This document shows, one piece after another, positions 34,801-44,083 of a stretch of DNA of 64,000 nucleotides (positions are counted from its first letter, which is position 1; every line of letters begins with the position of its first letter). Source of the DNA: Saposhnikovia divaricata (Eukaryota; Streptophyta; Magnoliopsida; Apiales; Apiaceae); NCBI GenBank assembly GCA_036435485.1, contig CM071600.1, forward strand, positions 65,655,546 through 65,719,545, written 5' to 3'. The position numbers were made by a program, and so were the translations under genes. The notes below the pieces were generated by a model that ran no database searches, was not told the DNA's origin, and worked only from the letters and a program-made list of their open reading frames with translations.

Positions 34801-36789
34801 TAGTTTAATTAGTAGGTATTGTTAGTTTCTTGTTTATTAGTGGTTTTTGTGATTTTGTGGGTACATCATCTATAAACCCTCACGAGACGAAACTCGTCCT
34901 CCAAGGCTACTTGGGAGTTTAAACGATGGTTTGAATGCTTTTGTTCAACCATTTTATCATTTGGAATAATAAATTTAGTTTAATTATCTCGTTGTTAATA
35001 TTAGTTTGCTCGGGACTAGCAAAGTTCAAGTGGGGGAAGATTTGATAACGTGTATTTTATACACGTTCTGTCTTTCATTCTCTTGCATATTTGTTAGTTT
35101 CGAATGTTGTTTTATCGATATTAATTATGTTTTTCATCTTTCAGTGTCTCATGCTTAATTGTTGAAAAGATGGATTATTTTGGCCTTGAAAGCAAAGATT
35201 ATGCAAGATGGAATTTAGAAGATGCAAGCTTGTGTTGCCGGGAGATTTTTATTGTATAGTCTTGAAGATTTTGTCTTGCACGGCCGTTCGTAAGGTCGTT
35301 CAATGAGTTTTAAAAGGAGCAGTCTACTGTACGGGCTGCTGTACGGCCGTGCAACAGGCTGTGCAGAGTGTTCCAAGTAGTGCAGATTGGGCAGAATTTT
35401 GTACGGGCTGCTGTACGACCGTGCAACAGACCGTACAGCACCTGCTGTGTGTTAAAAGAAGCCAAACCCTACATCTTATAACATCTTAACCTACATCTTA
35501 TTTTCCTCTCTTCTTTGCCTCTTCAAGAACAAAATTAGGGTTAGTAGAATTGAGAGAGAAACATCAATTACTCATAATCAACCGTAACCCATAAATAAAC
35601 AGAGACCCAACTCAATTTTCAATAGTTCACCAATCAAGTTTTTATATACTATGTGGGGAATAAAGGACTCATATATGGGATGGAAACCCTAATAAGTAAT
35701 AACATATGAACTAAGTCCCAAAACTATTGGCCACATTACAAATAACATACATACACTAATTTCCCTTTAAACTAAACTTCCATAAACTATACATATCATA
35801 TATTAAAACTCTCCTCTATGTGTACTTAAGTTTCCCATCATATATAGTCTTCTACTCCATGCCTTATGCATTGCTTGAACTAAATTCTTGAGCTGAGAAG
35901 TTGATTCACACCAAGTGAGTGTAAAGGTTTTGAACATATAATTAAGGGAGGAATATCTTCTGGACCATTTGGCACATTGGTGGCTCTGTACCATCTTAGT
36001 GTTCCACCACCCCCGACACAACTCCTTTTTACTTGATTAATATGTCATGAGCGCTAGAATATATTAGGTGTTTAATTGTCTTGTTTATAGTGCACAAACA
36101 AACATTATCCCAAAGCTAATCCATATTGGTTTGCCCACCTAAAATTAGCTTTTTCAATAACCCTCATATAAAGCTTTCATATAAAACATCAAATTGAATT
36201 GAACTCATCCGGGTTATAGTACTTTTAAGACGGAAATCCAGTAAACACCTTATAATAGTAAAGTAACAGCAAAATCTACGAACATCCGAAGGCTCAAGGT
36301 CAATGGCTAACATCTAGCAATCTAGCACTAACATAAGTCATTAATAAATGTGATTGTAGCTAATTGTTATAACTAACTAATGTTAAAGGGAGTGATCAAC
36401 CAATCATTATTATCTCTAATCACTTATATTATAGACACATCCAGTAAATTAGTGATCAAGTATATACCGTGTAATGCGAAGTGATCTTGAATTAGAGTTC
36501 GAACCCGAAAACTCGAAAAATCATCCAAAGAAGAAGCAGCTCCATCTGCATTCCCCATTTCTTCAACAGTTGCACAAGTGGGTGAAAGTGTTCCATGTTT
36601 CTTCTGCTGAAATTGAGGATGTTGGGAACTTAATGAATCGTTCGAGTCGAAGTGAGCTGAGATCGGAGAAGTGAGTTGAGGCGTTTGGCTAATGGAGTTG
36701 AGATTAAAGAGAAGGAGAGACAGCGCAGTGAACATTAAGAAACAGAAACCTAATAGGAGTTTAAGTGCCCAAGTATTTGAACAGCGCAT
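21192..36789 (-). CDS. SUB1-like (glycosyltransferase-like) protein, seven exons
   Basis: Seven exons on the minus strand: 36789-36468, 23451-23289, 22867-22667, 22590-22345, 22143-21993, 21870-21636, 21556-21192. Phases agree at every joint and give 1683 nt, or 560 residues. Residues 9-28 are a hydrophobic segment (LKLLLGFCFLMFTALSLLLF) after a short N-terminus, so this is probably a type II membrane protein. Recognisable blocks are QEQFCRQGFVLGKASEAGFG, SIMLNRSLIIGQTRGKYPF, FRVKDWGPAPRWVAFVDFF, SGASRRVGTTYAQLIAALAA and QVGWGHVWNRFAGPLSC. From memory these match the plant family of Arabidopsis SUB1 and two paralogues, annotated as calcium-binding and often considered glycosyltransferase-like; SUB1 acts in cryptochrome and phytochrome signalling. 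Intron 1 is about 13 kb. Intron 2 starts with GC rather than GT. Assigning exon 1 to this gene rests on phase and family resemblance. Confidence 0.72.
23790..23905 (-). repeat. Au-type SINE remnant in intron 1
   Basis: Minus-strand match to the Au SINE body: tagggtctgggaggtcgaga, tgcaaaccttatccctgctc, then gagaggttgctttcgc. The tRNA-like head is not evident. Confidence 0.55.
24298..24425 (-). pseudogene. Relic of exon 1 (3' part) of the SUB1-like gene
   Basis: The + strand gtaatgcaaagtgatcttg onward follows 36471-36590 through the region encoding the end of exon 1. It has in-frame stops (for example TGA soon after the position matching CATVEEM) and has lost the splice donor found after the good copy at 36468. 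It lies inside intron 1 and is presumably skipped. It shows that exon 1 and nearby intron were once duplicated in tandem. Confidence 0.75.
24489..24842 (+). mobile_element. LTR-like fragment (solo LTR?)
   Basis: It starts TGTAGAGGGAAATTAG and ends CCTGCATCAACA. Its first 200 bases resemble, on the opposite strand, 35583-35790 (shared agggaaattagtgtat and ttttggg(c/a)ttag words). No TSD or internal retroelement was found. Confidence 0.5.
24893..25117. repeat. Small fold-back element
   Basis: Left side words tcttttggcgaatttgct and gttatgattgggaaag reappear inverted on the right (agcaaatccgccagaaga, cttacccaatcataaat), giving an imperfect hairpin. Confidence 0.65.
25790..25839. repeat. (GT)n microsatellite
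   Basis: About 25 GT units with two C interruptions, inside intron 1 of the minus-strand gene. Confidence 0.92.
26340..26640. other. GC-richer block, possible coding relic
   Basis: Base composition is clearly GC-richer than the surroundings. The + strand has an open stretch (about 26483-26637) including VSVFTSPLVAPIIYADIIFW, and the minus strand an acidic open stretch including RFNEEDVNNGPEDDVRVDD. Neither matches a family I recognise. It may be a transposon gene fragment. Confidence 0.35.
26641..27180. other. Spacer between GC-rich block and Athila-like element
   Basis: Only short frames with no motif. It ends at the left edge of the Athila-like 5' LTR (gatggaccgt). Confidence 0.4.
27181..28516 (+). 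repeat. 5' LTR of Athila-like element
   Basis: It runs TGATAACG...TTATTATCA, about 1.34 kb, with matching inverted ends (TGATAA / TTATCA). Its first 537 bases recur at 35043. GC-rich words such as tgtacgggc and gctgtacggcc occur several times near 27470-27580. The right edge is inferred from the TG...CA ends. Confidence 0.75.
28551..28568 (+). other. Primer-binding site, Athila/Tat type
   Basis: TGGCGCCGCTGCCGGGGA is the familiar primer site of plant Athila/Tat elements. It lies 34 bases beyond the inferred LTR end instead of directly beside it. The extra stretch contains a partial copy of the same motif (tttggcgcg). Confidence 0.85.
28672..29691 (+). CDS. Athila-type gag, ends early
   Basis: 339 residues from the first ATG, which begins MTRSSCLGDLAYSSNPE. 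A Retrotrans_gag capsid domain is clear: PKFGGEGTEDPFRHLQEFE, then FSLRDNAKAWLFYL, and MRSAFLGKFFPTSKATGI. The end carries one CX2C-type knuckle start (CGVCNMSDHATHEC). The sequence after the TAA stays recognisable in shifted frames (RKYDPYSNTYNPGW, then Pro/Asn/Gln-rich), so the full gag was longer and is now cut by a nonsense or frameshift change. Confidence 0.82.
   Translation: MTRSSCLGDLAYSSNPERLLRRNQRNSSANIDSSSQFISSSPSEEEEELNEGPSLVIPISSSDDNIDQVMENPNQRTLKEISSSSSVQLPLCIVFPGGQPFELKGGLIALLPKFGGEGTEDPFRHLQEFEMVCSSMRPNNATEEQVKLKAFPFSLRDNAKAWLFYLLPNSITTWEQMRSAFLGKFFPTSKATGISKEICGIRQYSEETLYEYWERFQKLCQSCPPHLISKELLIHYFYGGLEYSAKLHLDASSGGVLVDKTPEEARKLITKIAENSRQFGDRQVHVKNPSVNEVATQKLEGQISDLTSLVRQLAVGNLQQKYCGVCNMSDHATHECLSF
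29692..30020 (+). pseudogene. Remnant of gag 3' part
   Basis: It continues the gag coding sense with a shifted frame: YDPYSNTYNPGWRDHPNF, then a Pro/Gln/Asn-rich stretch and SSLEEMIKQMATN, which in relatives leads to protease. It stops where the palindrome begins. Confidence 0.65.
30021..31679. repeat. Left arm of large palindrome
   Basis: Reverse complement of 31765-33426 at very high identity by eye, with an 85-bp AT-rich spacer (31680-31764). The outer end is the complement of a polypurine-like run (ccttcccccacttaaaac). Confidence 0.95.
30150..31421 (-). pseudogene. Env-position ORF, inverted and decayed copy
   Basis: Mirror copy of 32023-33297. Two nonsense changes break it: TGG to TAG (WFG then stop, near 30917) and CAA to TAA (near 30840, before WVSSR). 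Both are transitions of the kind left by loss of methylated cytosine. Several silent and missense differences also separate it from the right-hand copy. Confidence 0.85.
31765..33426. repeat. Right arm of large palindrome
   Basis: Mirror of the left arm. The outer end is aagtgggggaagg, a polypurine-tract-like sequence of the kind that recurs in Athila 3' regions. Confidence 0.95.
32023..33297 (+). CDS. Athila env-position ORF (plant transposon protein)
   Basis: 424 residues from ATG (MSGVSSQPGKNKG...), intact. The N-terminus is basic and Ser/Lys-rich. The middle contains LKVLPFRYFDKHVMEKLGIW, WPTWLDMDKPTCPALVYEFF and WFSVRLEELCDWFGW, which look like the putative plant transposon domain of Athila and Tat ORFs lying between pol and the 3' LTR. 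There is no obvious signal peptide or transmembrane span, so an envelope role is not supported. Function is unknown. In this element it follows gag directly because pol is missing. Confidence 0.75.
   Translation: MSGVSSQPGKNKGKVQSKRQKTTSSSSEPKIFLTRKEGEDNGQPLPPSNYGLDLHSATPSLSFSGDALERYNSISTLKVLPFRYFDKHVMEKLGIWDNVKNILTTSGWPTWLDMDKPTCPALVYEFFTTVKCDVEVGSDLSLASRITFRMMGLWFSVRLEELCDWFGWGYKCGCHKPPRQFQTYIWPEISSDSQWVSSRIKSTKIKSPSLSYIHRVMTNSLYGNEGSNSVVSMTELGILYFLHEGYRVDWGYLFVARMMELSRRKTGSLVFGGFITRIASRLGVLDRSCSNIPWLEGQDPVATIDFLVLKNMGVISGTFENFRWTGHKSSQLPCSPSLLRTEEESFSEPLPLAIDREGPFYHAHTEEFSAPQQAYLQRMEQSIKDHVDMRFSEHRMWMEQFCASMMAQCRTSSRDPPSDPPHDA
33427..35028. other. Athila-like 3' untranslated region
   Basis: A long non-coding stretch typical of Athila elements, with A-rich and GA-rich runs at 34147-34215. 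No frame worth calling. Confidence 0.6.
35029..35041 (+). other. Polypurine tract
   Basis: The stretch gtgggggaaga with flanking bases directly precedes the 3' LTR start. Confidence 0.8.
35043..35579 (+). repeat. 3' LTR of Athila-like element, truncated
   Basis: It matches 27181-27716 and then stops at ctcataatc, losing roughly 800 bases of the LTR. No TSD can be recovered. Confidence 0.85.
35583..35790 (-). mobile_element. LTR-like fragment, minus strand
   Basis: On the minus strand it shares agggaaattagtgtat and ttttgggacttag words with 24489-24700, so it is a relative of that LTR-like piece. It lies at the broken end of the Athila-like 3' LTR. Confidence 0.5.
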
Positions 36790-37104
36790 CGTTATTATTA
36801 CAGGGGTTCGTGTTTTCGAGTTGTCCGGGGAACTCGATTCCGATGTTTTAGGGTTCTGGTCTTGGATGCTCAAGACCACTAAACAAAGGGGCTGTTTGGG
36901 CTATACTTATTTTGTTGGCTTATCAACTTATTTTCGGGTAAAAAATATATATTTTGTAATTTTTTTTTTATATAAGTATCTAATGTATGTTTTAGATTTA
37001 ATAAGTTGTAAAGTTAGAAATCTCTAACTTTGTCTTAAAATAAGTTGACTTATTCTGAAAAAAAGATCCCTCAAACATCCTTAAAAATTAAAAAATTATG
37101 ACAT

Positions 37105-37686
37105 AATTGCATTTTGCATCCTCTATCTTTACTCCAATTTCAGTCATGTGTATGTAGTTTCATAAATTGCATTTTGTATTTCCAAAACTTTAAATCACAG
37201 TTCAAATCACAACCCCATAACGTTTTCTATCAAAAATAATAATGTTTTTAACGAATATATTAACAAATACGATATAAAATTGTTCAATGATTATATAATT
37301 TATATTTTAAGATAGGACAAATATATTTTAATGATTTTATACATATCATATATCATAATAGTCACAACTTATTTAATGAAAACACATTAGTTCAATTTTT
37401 TATAAATACATTTTAATTGATTAATAGTAAAAAATAATATTAAATTATAATTTTAAATTTTAAAAAGTGTAAAATTAGTTACATGTTTAAAATCTAAAAT
37501 TTATATCATCAGAGCAACAATTTTATATCGCATTGGTCAATATACTCGTTAAAAGCAATATTATTTTTGATATAAAACGTATGAGGGGTTATAATTCAAC
37601 TTATGATTTAAAGTTTGGGGATACAAAGTACAATTTATGAAACTACACATACATTAGAATAAAGTTGGGGGATGTAAAGTGCAATT
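37105..37686. mobile_element. Long-TIR non-autonomous element
   Basis: The arms are about 150 bp each (37105-37255 and 37540-37686) and inverted: aattgcattttgcatcc against the right end read backwards aattgcactttacatcc. The match continues through gtagtttcataaattg. The centre is AT-rich; no coding and no clear TSD. Confidence 0.75.
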
Positions 37687-38749
37687 AACTTAAAAATTAT
37701 TGAAATTTATTCACCACTCTAATAATCATATTTATTTATTTATAAATTTATATTTATCTATGCTCGTAGCTTATATTGCGCTGCATGGGTTGCTGTTAAT
37801 ACTAACTTATAACCCTACAATGCACAGTTCATTTTAATATTTATAATTATATAAATTATATTATCAAATAAATTAATAATTATATATATTATGATTTATT
37901 TATATTAAATTTGATTTTTATCAAATAAATTTTAATATTTTATTAAAGAAAAACTCTTAAATTTGAAAGATTTAGAGAAAAAATAACCAAATTTGAGTAT
38001 AAATATATATAAAGTTATTATTTATTAGATTTCACACGGTCAATTTACTATTTTTACTCTATTTTGAATTCTAAAAATTAGATTTTAACGATTTTATTGG
38101 CTACACAAAACTCAAGAAATCATTTTTAATTTAGTGATGGTTTAACAATTATTATTTTACGTCAAAAAAAACAATTATTATCTTATTTAAACTACTTGAA
38201 ATTTGAAGAGAAAATAAAGTTACGAATTTTTACATTGAGAATTATATTCAATTTAGAAAACTTACTTATATTTGGTTTAAATTATTAAGATTTACTTTTT
38301 TCGTATTTAAATATAATCCTACTATCAATGAAATAAACATACTTTCTAATATTATATATAATCTATTCAATTTAGAATACCTACTTATATTTGATTTAGA
38401 TTATTAAATTTACTTTTTATTATTTGAATATAATCCTACTATCAATCAAATAAACTTTTACGGTTCACATATATTTTAAAATCCAACGGTCCTTACTATT
38501 TTGGTCAACAACCGTACTACAAAAAAAACTGGATAAGATCGTTCTTACGCTTATATATAGATATAATTTGTTAATTTGTATTTTAATAATTTAATAATTT
38601 TATTGGTTAAAAATGTAAGTAGTCCTTTTTAATTTTTGTATTCATGATTGTAAGATGTAGTGTGATGTAATTGATATTTTTAGATGTATTTACAAAATAT
38701 AATATATTTTAAATTAAAAGTTAACGTGTTTTAGTTAAAGAAAACATAT
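37687..38749. other. Very AT-rich spacer
   Basis: No gene. A phrase of about 60 bp (ttagaatacctacttatatt... with taatcctactatcaat) occurs twice, near 38255-38335 and 38370-38445, a local duplication. Confidence 0.5.
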
Positions 38750-38801
38750 TAGCGATGACGATCGAGATCGCAACCCACACTCCCGAGGGCCAGTAATCAA
38801 C

Positions 38802-39389
38802 ATGATCTCAGGAGGCCCGACCGCGGCTGGGACGACTAAGAATTCTCGAAAGGCTTATGCCCTAAAGGTGATGCATATTGTTAGAGAGGCACCAAAGTGT
38901 GCAAGAACCGAGGTAACAATCGGATTTGATGATTCGGACCTTGAAGGGGTGAAGCTCCCCAACGATGACCCACTGGTCATAAAGCCCGTGATTGGAAATT
39001 CAGATGTAAAACGAGTCTTAATAGACAATGGAGCTTTTGTGGATATTTTGTTTCATGATGCATATATGAAGATGGGATAAAACGACTCTCAGTTGACCCC
39101 TTCCAACACGCCTATATACGGGTTCAATGGAGTAGAATCTAAAGTTGAGCGAACTATTCAGTTGCCCGTCACCATCGGACAGAAGCTAATAGAGGCCACT
39201 CAGATGCTGAACTTTTTGGTTATCAAAGCCTCTTCCACCTACAATGTCATCCTTGGGAGGACTGGACTCCACGCTTTTAAGGCTGTGGCCTCAACCTATC
39301 ACATGAAGATCAAGTTTCCAATTAGGAATGGTGTAAGAGAACAAAAAGGTGACCAGAAAATGGCTAGGAGCTGTTATATAGCCGCTTAA
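38802..39389 (+). pseudogene. Tat gag-end / protease fragment
   Basis: Two frames separated by one stop near 39078. The first has DDPLVIKPVIGN and VLIDNGAFVDILFHDAYMKM, the retropepsin core with DNG in place of the usual DS/TG. The second has FLVIKASSTYNVILGRTGL, the conserved NxILGR block. Similarity to Tat-lineage elements is strong. Confidence 0.8.
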
Positions 39390-39443
39390 AGACATGATGG
39401 AGTCGGGGGCAAATCCTTTCGATTGAAGACATTGATGTCCATA

Positions 39444-40356
39444 CACTACAAGAAAAGGGTCAATAGACATCGGTTTCTGGCCGATGCCTATGTTGTTTTG
39501 CAAGCGATGTCTTTGTCGGTGATGTCTATTGTAGACATCGGCCAGAAACCGATGTCTTTGCTAAAATAGACATCGATAATTCCTTAAATACACATCGTTT
39601 ATTCTATAAAATATATTAGATATAATTAATTTCATAAACAAATTACTTGCATTATATTCTAGAAAACATATAATAAGATAAGTGATTTTTCACATACACA
39701 TCACTTTCTTTCGTTGAAGGTGATGTCCAATTTTACCTCGAACTGAAGCCCCAATTGAAGTCCGTGAAGAAAAAGGCCCAATTGAAACCCTAATTGAAAA
39801 TAAAAACATAAGAATGAAGAAGAGCAAAATCAAATAAGCAATAAAGAACATAATTAATCAAAACAGTTTACCAATTAATTAAAGCAAGCCACGGAAGCCC
39901 CATATCACCTGCAAAATCAAAAAATAAATTACCCAGTGAAGAGAAGAGAGAAGAAAAGAGAGAAGAGAAGAGAAAAATGAGATGAGTGTTTTTTGATTTG
40001 ATACAAAGTACAAAGAGAATCGAGAGAGTAAGTGAGTGGAGAGAGGAGAGATTGTATGAGAGTCGAGAGAGTATGAGAGTATGAGAATGTGAGTCCGGGG
40101 GAAAATAATTCGTAAGGGGGGGGAGAATATTTGGTATAAAGGGGGGGAAATTTTGGCTAAGGGGGAAACAAATTAAAGTGGGCCCGTGTTTCAATTTTTT
40201 TAGTCGAACTTTAGACATTGGTTGTAAAATAAATGATGTCTTAAAATAATAAAGACATCAGATTAATGCGGGGTGATGTTATTACATCTTTTAACATCAG
40301 TGGCATTAGTAACCGATGTCTAATGTGTGATGTCTATTGAACATTTTCTTGTAGTG
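39444..40356. mobile_element. CACTA element, 913 bp, non-autonomous
   Basis: The left end CACTACAAGAAAAGG and the right end CATTTTCTTGTAGTG are inverted. The 3-bp duplication ATA sits at 39441-39443 and 40357-40359, as expected for CACTA. Subterminal copies of acatcggtttctggccgatg occur in both orientations. The interior has GA-rich and G-rich runs and, on the minus strand, a splice-acceptor-like ttgcag followed by a short open piece (GDMGLPWLALINW). No transposase. Confidence 0.93.
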
Positions 40357-40359
40357 ATA

Positions 40360-40745
40360 ATGATGAGGAACACCTAGGAAAGCCATCAAAGGATCTGGTT
40401 CCTATTCCTCTAGAACTAGGAGGCCCCGATAAGGTTGCTTACATCGGAGCATCCTTGAATGAGCCATTGAAGAGCAAGTTGATCACATATAGGCCTTAGA
40501 CAACCATTAAGGCTCAGGCGTTAGCTGACTTCGTGGTTGAATGTATCATTGGCAACCAAGAAGTCACGGGGTAGGAGATAGTACCCCGAGAAGGAAGTGA
40601 GTTTCAGAACAAGAATGAGGAGCCTATATCTGACCAGAAGGAGTATTATCTGACCAGAAGGAGTATTGGGTGTTCTATTTTGGTGGAGCATCAAAAACAA
40701 AATCAAGTGGTGTAGGACTAGTCTTACAAAGCCCCGATGGGTTCA
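40360..40745 (+). pseudogene. Tat RNase H region fragment
   Basis: Broken frames include PIPLELGGPDKVAYIGASLN, KAQALADFVVECIIG and, in a shifted frame, WVLYFGGASKTKSSGVGLVL, which is the start of the Tat RNase H domain. Several stops are present. The missing reverse transcriptase shows an internal deletion before the CACTA insertion. Confidence 0.72.
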
Positions 40746-42160
40746 AACTATCCTAGTAGGACTTAGCTTCATATTTATCTAGTAGAAGTAGAAATAAGGT
40801 TCGATGAAACCATTGCAGAGCATGTTGCTCCGAGTAGGACAGTAGTATTCTATGTAAGGGTTGAACCCATTTCAAGTTATTAATGCAAGTTTGTTTTCAT
40901 TTTATGTTCTGTGATTTTATTTATATGCCAAACACCTAATGAGTGTAAGTCTAAGATGACCAAGTACCAAAAATAAAAGAATACACGAATGGAAACAAAC
41001 AAATGCATAAATAAAGACCCCGAAGGATCGAGAGTTAGGTTACAGCACAACCAAATAAGAGTTTAAGTCCTTGAAGGACCCTGGATAAAAGACAAGTTAA
41101 TAAAAGCCACATGTGGCAATCAAATCCATGCAAGGCTGAGGCTAAGGACTAGCCACTCTTCAATATTTATTAAAAGACTTGGATGGAGAATCTAAGGTTG
41201 AATAATAGAGAACCTTGAATCTCAGTCCACGGATCATGGAATATAAGAATATCCTTGATCAGGATCAAGAAGTTCAAGCAAACTCTAGTCTCGAGAGTTT
41301 AAAGACGAGAAGCCAAAAGGAATGATATTTCTAGAACTCCAGGTCAAGGAAGTGACCTTGGATCCTTGACCTAGGATCAAGAAAACAAGAAACAACGATG
41401 GAGTTTGAAACCTTGAATTCAAAACGAGGAACCAAGACAAACGTTGAAGCCAATCAAAGCCAAAGAAAAGACCCCAGCCGACCTCAAGGGCCGACCAGAG
41501 CAAATCAAGGCCTTCAGCCGACCAGCCATAGCTGATCAGAGGATTTTCAGAGGCTTCAGCTGACCAGAAATCTTCTGGTCTTAGTTCGGCAACCCTGATT
41601 GATGTTTTGGTAATTTTAAACACCTAAAGCTTGACCCGAAACCATATGTTGGTGGTCCTATATACTCTCATGTCAGAGAAAATTCAAGCTTCAAGTTAAG
41701 ACTTGAAAGCTAACATGAAGTTGTGGATCTTCGATTCGCAGCATCGATGTTCAACATTCAAACCTGAACCTTGGATTCTAGGTTGACAATGTTGAATGTA
41801 AACCTAGATGGTCAAGTATAAGTTAAGAAGCTTGGAATCCTAGTCTTGAATCAAGAATTAAGGAACCAAGTTGAATCCATGTCGGCCAACCAAGCTTTGA
41901 AAGCCAACATTGATCCTTGAAACTGGGCATTTTAGACTACTATCAGCCGACCAGAGCATTTGAAGAGCTCTGTCCAACCTCCCTCAGTCGACCACCCTAT
42001 TTCTGGGGCCTTCAACCGACCAAAAGGTGAATAGTGGTGGTCAGGCTCATTTTATTGATGTTTTAATGATTCAAAACCATACATTGGTAGTCCAAATATC
42101 CTCTGATACCACTAAGGATTCAAACTTCAAGCGTAGACACGATTAACTTACTTATGGTTG
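40746..42160. other. Non-coding part of Tat-type element
   Basis: No frame with a recognisable domain. It contains scattered cagccgaccag words that become organised repeats further right. The 112-codon minus frame at 41285-41623 has no motif. Confidence 0.5.
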
Positions 42161-42415
42161 GGAATCCTTGGTTTTGAACATCAACGTTCAACATTCGACC
42201 TTGAACATCCAAACATGAACATTGGATTATAGGTTGATAGTGTTTTGAAAGCTTAGAATCCTAATCTTGTATCCTAAACCAAGAACCAAGGAGCTAAGTT
42301 GAAGCGATGAATACTTGATAGTCAATCCTCAACATTTGAACATCAACGTTCAACATTCGAACATTGACGTTCAACATTCGAACATCAATGTTCAACACTC
42401 AAACATCACCGAGAT
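42161..42415. repeat. Short tandem repeat, about 20-bp unit
   Basis: Units like aacatcaacgttcaacattc recur four to six times with small changes, most regular at 42331-42410. Confidence 0.8.
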
Positions 42416-42439
42416 GGAGTATGGAAATCTCTGTGGGAA

Positions 42440-42835
42440 GGCTCCGGACCTCAAGGAGCCGACCACACCACCCGGGAGGGCTTCAGTCTACTATGGGGGA
42501 TGGTAGCAGACCACACCACTCGGGGAGGGCTTCATCCGACCACGGGGCTGGTGGCCAACTTCAAGGAGCCAACCACACCACCCGGGTGGGCTTCAACCGA
42601 CCACGGGGATGATAGCCGACTACACCACCCAGGGAGGGCTTCAGCCGACCATGGGGATGATAGCCGACCACACCATCCGGGGAGGGCTTTAGCCGACCAC
42701 AGGGGTGGTAGCCAACCACAAGGAGCTAACCACACCACAGCTTCAACCGTCCACACGGGGTGTCATCCAACCATGGGGGGCGACCTCACCTTCCGTGGAA
42801 GCTCCAATCGACCACGAAGTAGTGTTGGGTGACCA
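42440..42835. repeat. GC-rich tandem repeat, 48-66-bp units
   Basis: About six units containing gggcttcagccgaccatggg and gatagccgaccacaccac with gggaggg. The GC content stands far above the surroundings. The frames across it (71-110 codons) are repeat artefacts, not genes. Confidence 0.85.
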
Positions 42836-43559
42836 CGAGGGGTTGTTGTTGGCTCGTCATCCTCGAAACACTACTTTGATGTTCGTAACATCACTTTATG
42901 TTCGAAACGTCTATGGTTGATCATCGTTTTATAAGAAATGCTGAGGCGGAGCCAACCAATATCAGCTATGAATCCATGATTCAAACATGATTAAAAGATT
43001 GAATCAAGGACTCAACATTTGAATATAAAGTTTCAAGCAATCAAGGTGATCCGTTTGAGAACAAGTGACTACGAAACTTTTAAGGAGGGTTTGAAACACT
43101 TCCGGGCTGTCCACGCTGTTTGGGCCATATCTCGAGCTCCAGATATCGGATTTGGACGATCTTACAGTCCACGTGAAACTTACTGAATTTTCTATAGTCT
43201 TCGACCACCATGGGCCGACCACATGATTTCAGGCCCTTTGGTTGACCACATGATGTCAATCTCACTTCAGATTGATTTTTTGCATATTCAAAACACTCCA
43301 GGATGTTTGAAACATCCCTCAGCCGATCACCCTATTTTTGGGTGCTTCAGCCGACCGAGGTGGTCCCATGGTGGTCTGACAGCATTCAAACAGCCCTTTG
43401 ATGTTTGAAACACCCATGTCTGGACTAAAAATTTTATTGAAATGGTCAGGAACATTGAAACGTGTCAGTGATGATTTAGACATGACTTTGATGATTCGAA
43501 CATGACATTGATGATTCGATGTTCAGCATATTCTGGTCTAAAAACGTAAGTTTTTCAGA

Positions 43560-43925
43560 TTATGCGCTAGTCTCGATTAAGATCGATTAGTGTAGTTCAT
43601 TTACAAATAACCAAGATTAAGGTTGATTAGTGATTCGCTAACCCCAATCAAGGTCGATTAGTGACAATTACCCAAATATTAACCATGATTAAGGTTAAGG
43701 AATGTATCAATCATTGAGATTAGCTCTGATTAGGGCATATTAGCCCCGATTAGGGCATAATTAGCTCATATTAGGGCAAATTAATAACTTTCACCCTATA
43801 ATTAGCCCATGTTAAGGCTAAAAGGTGATAAATTCTCGTAATTAAGCCTTGATTAGTCTCGATTAGGACCGATTAATGATGAATATCACGTAATCAGCCT
43901 AAACTATGGCTAAAACTTGAAGTGC
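43560..43925. repeat. Diverged repeats of gattagggcata / gattaaggtcgatta
   Basis: Many variants of gattaagg(t/c)cgatta and ccgattagggcat in direct order, period irregular at about 20-45 bp. Confidence 0.65.
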
Positions 43926-44083
43926 GCACTCAAAAAACATATAGATCATCGTAAATGTGTAGGTCGCTCCTCACTTTACAATAAGACGTAACCCAAGAAG
44001 GGTCGATAAGACCTCAAGTCTCGAATAAGACCATTATAACTTCCGCGATAACTAGTAGAGTTTTCCCGAAAGTTAGGGGCAAA

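Larger units (their letters stand above)
27181..35579 (+). mobile_element. Athila-like Ty3/gypsy element without pol
   Basis: 5' LTR, primer-binding site and gag are followed by an inverted repeat carrying two copies of an env-position ORF, a 3' untranslated region, polypurine tract and truncated 3' LTR. Protease, reverse transcriptase, RNase H and integrase are absent. The LTR pair shows roughly ten differences over about 537 shared bases, nearly all transitions, so the insertion is modestly old. It lies in the first intron of the SUB1-like gene, antisense to it. Confidence 0.85.

Noticed and set aside
41285..41623. 112-codon minus-strand frame
   Set aside because: Lies in the non-coding repeat part of the Tat-type element; no domain and no splice context.
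42315..42920. Several 63-110-codon frames on both strands
   Set aside because: Produced by the GC-rich tandem repeat; no start context or domain.
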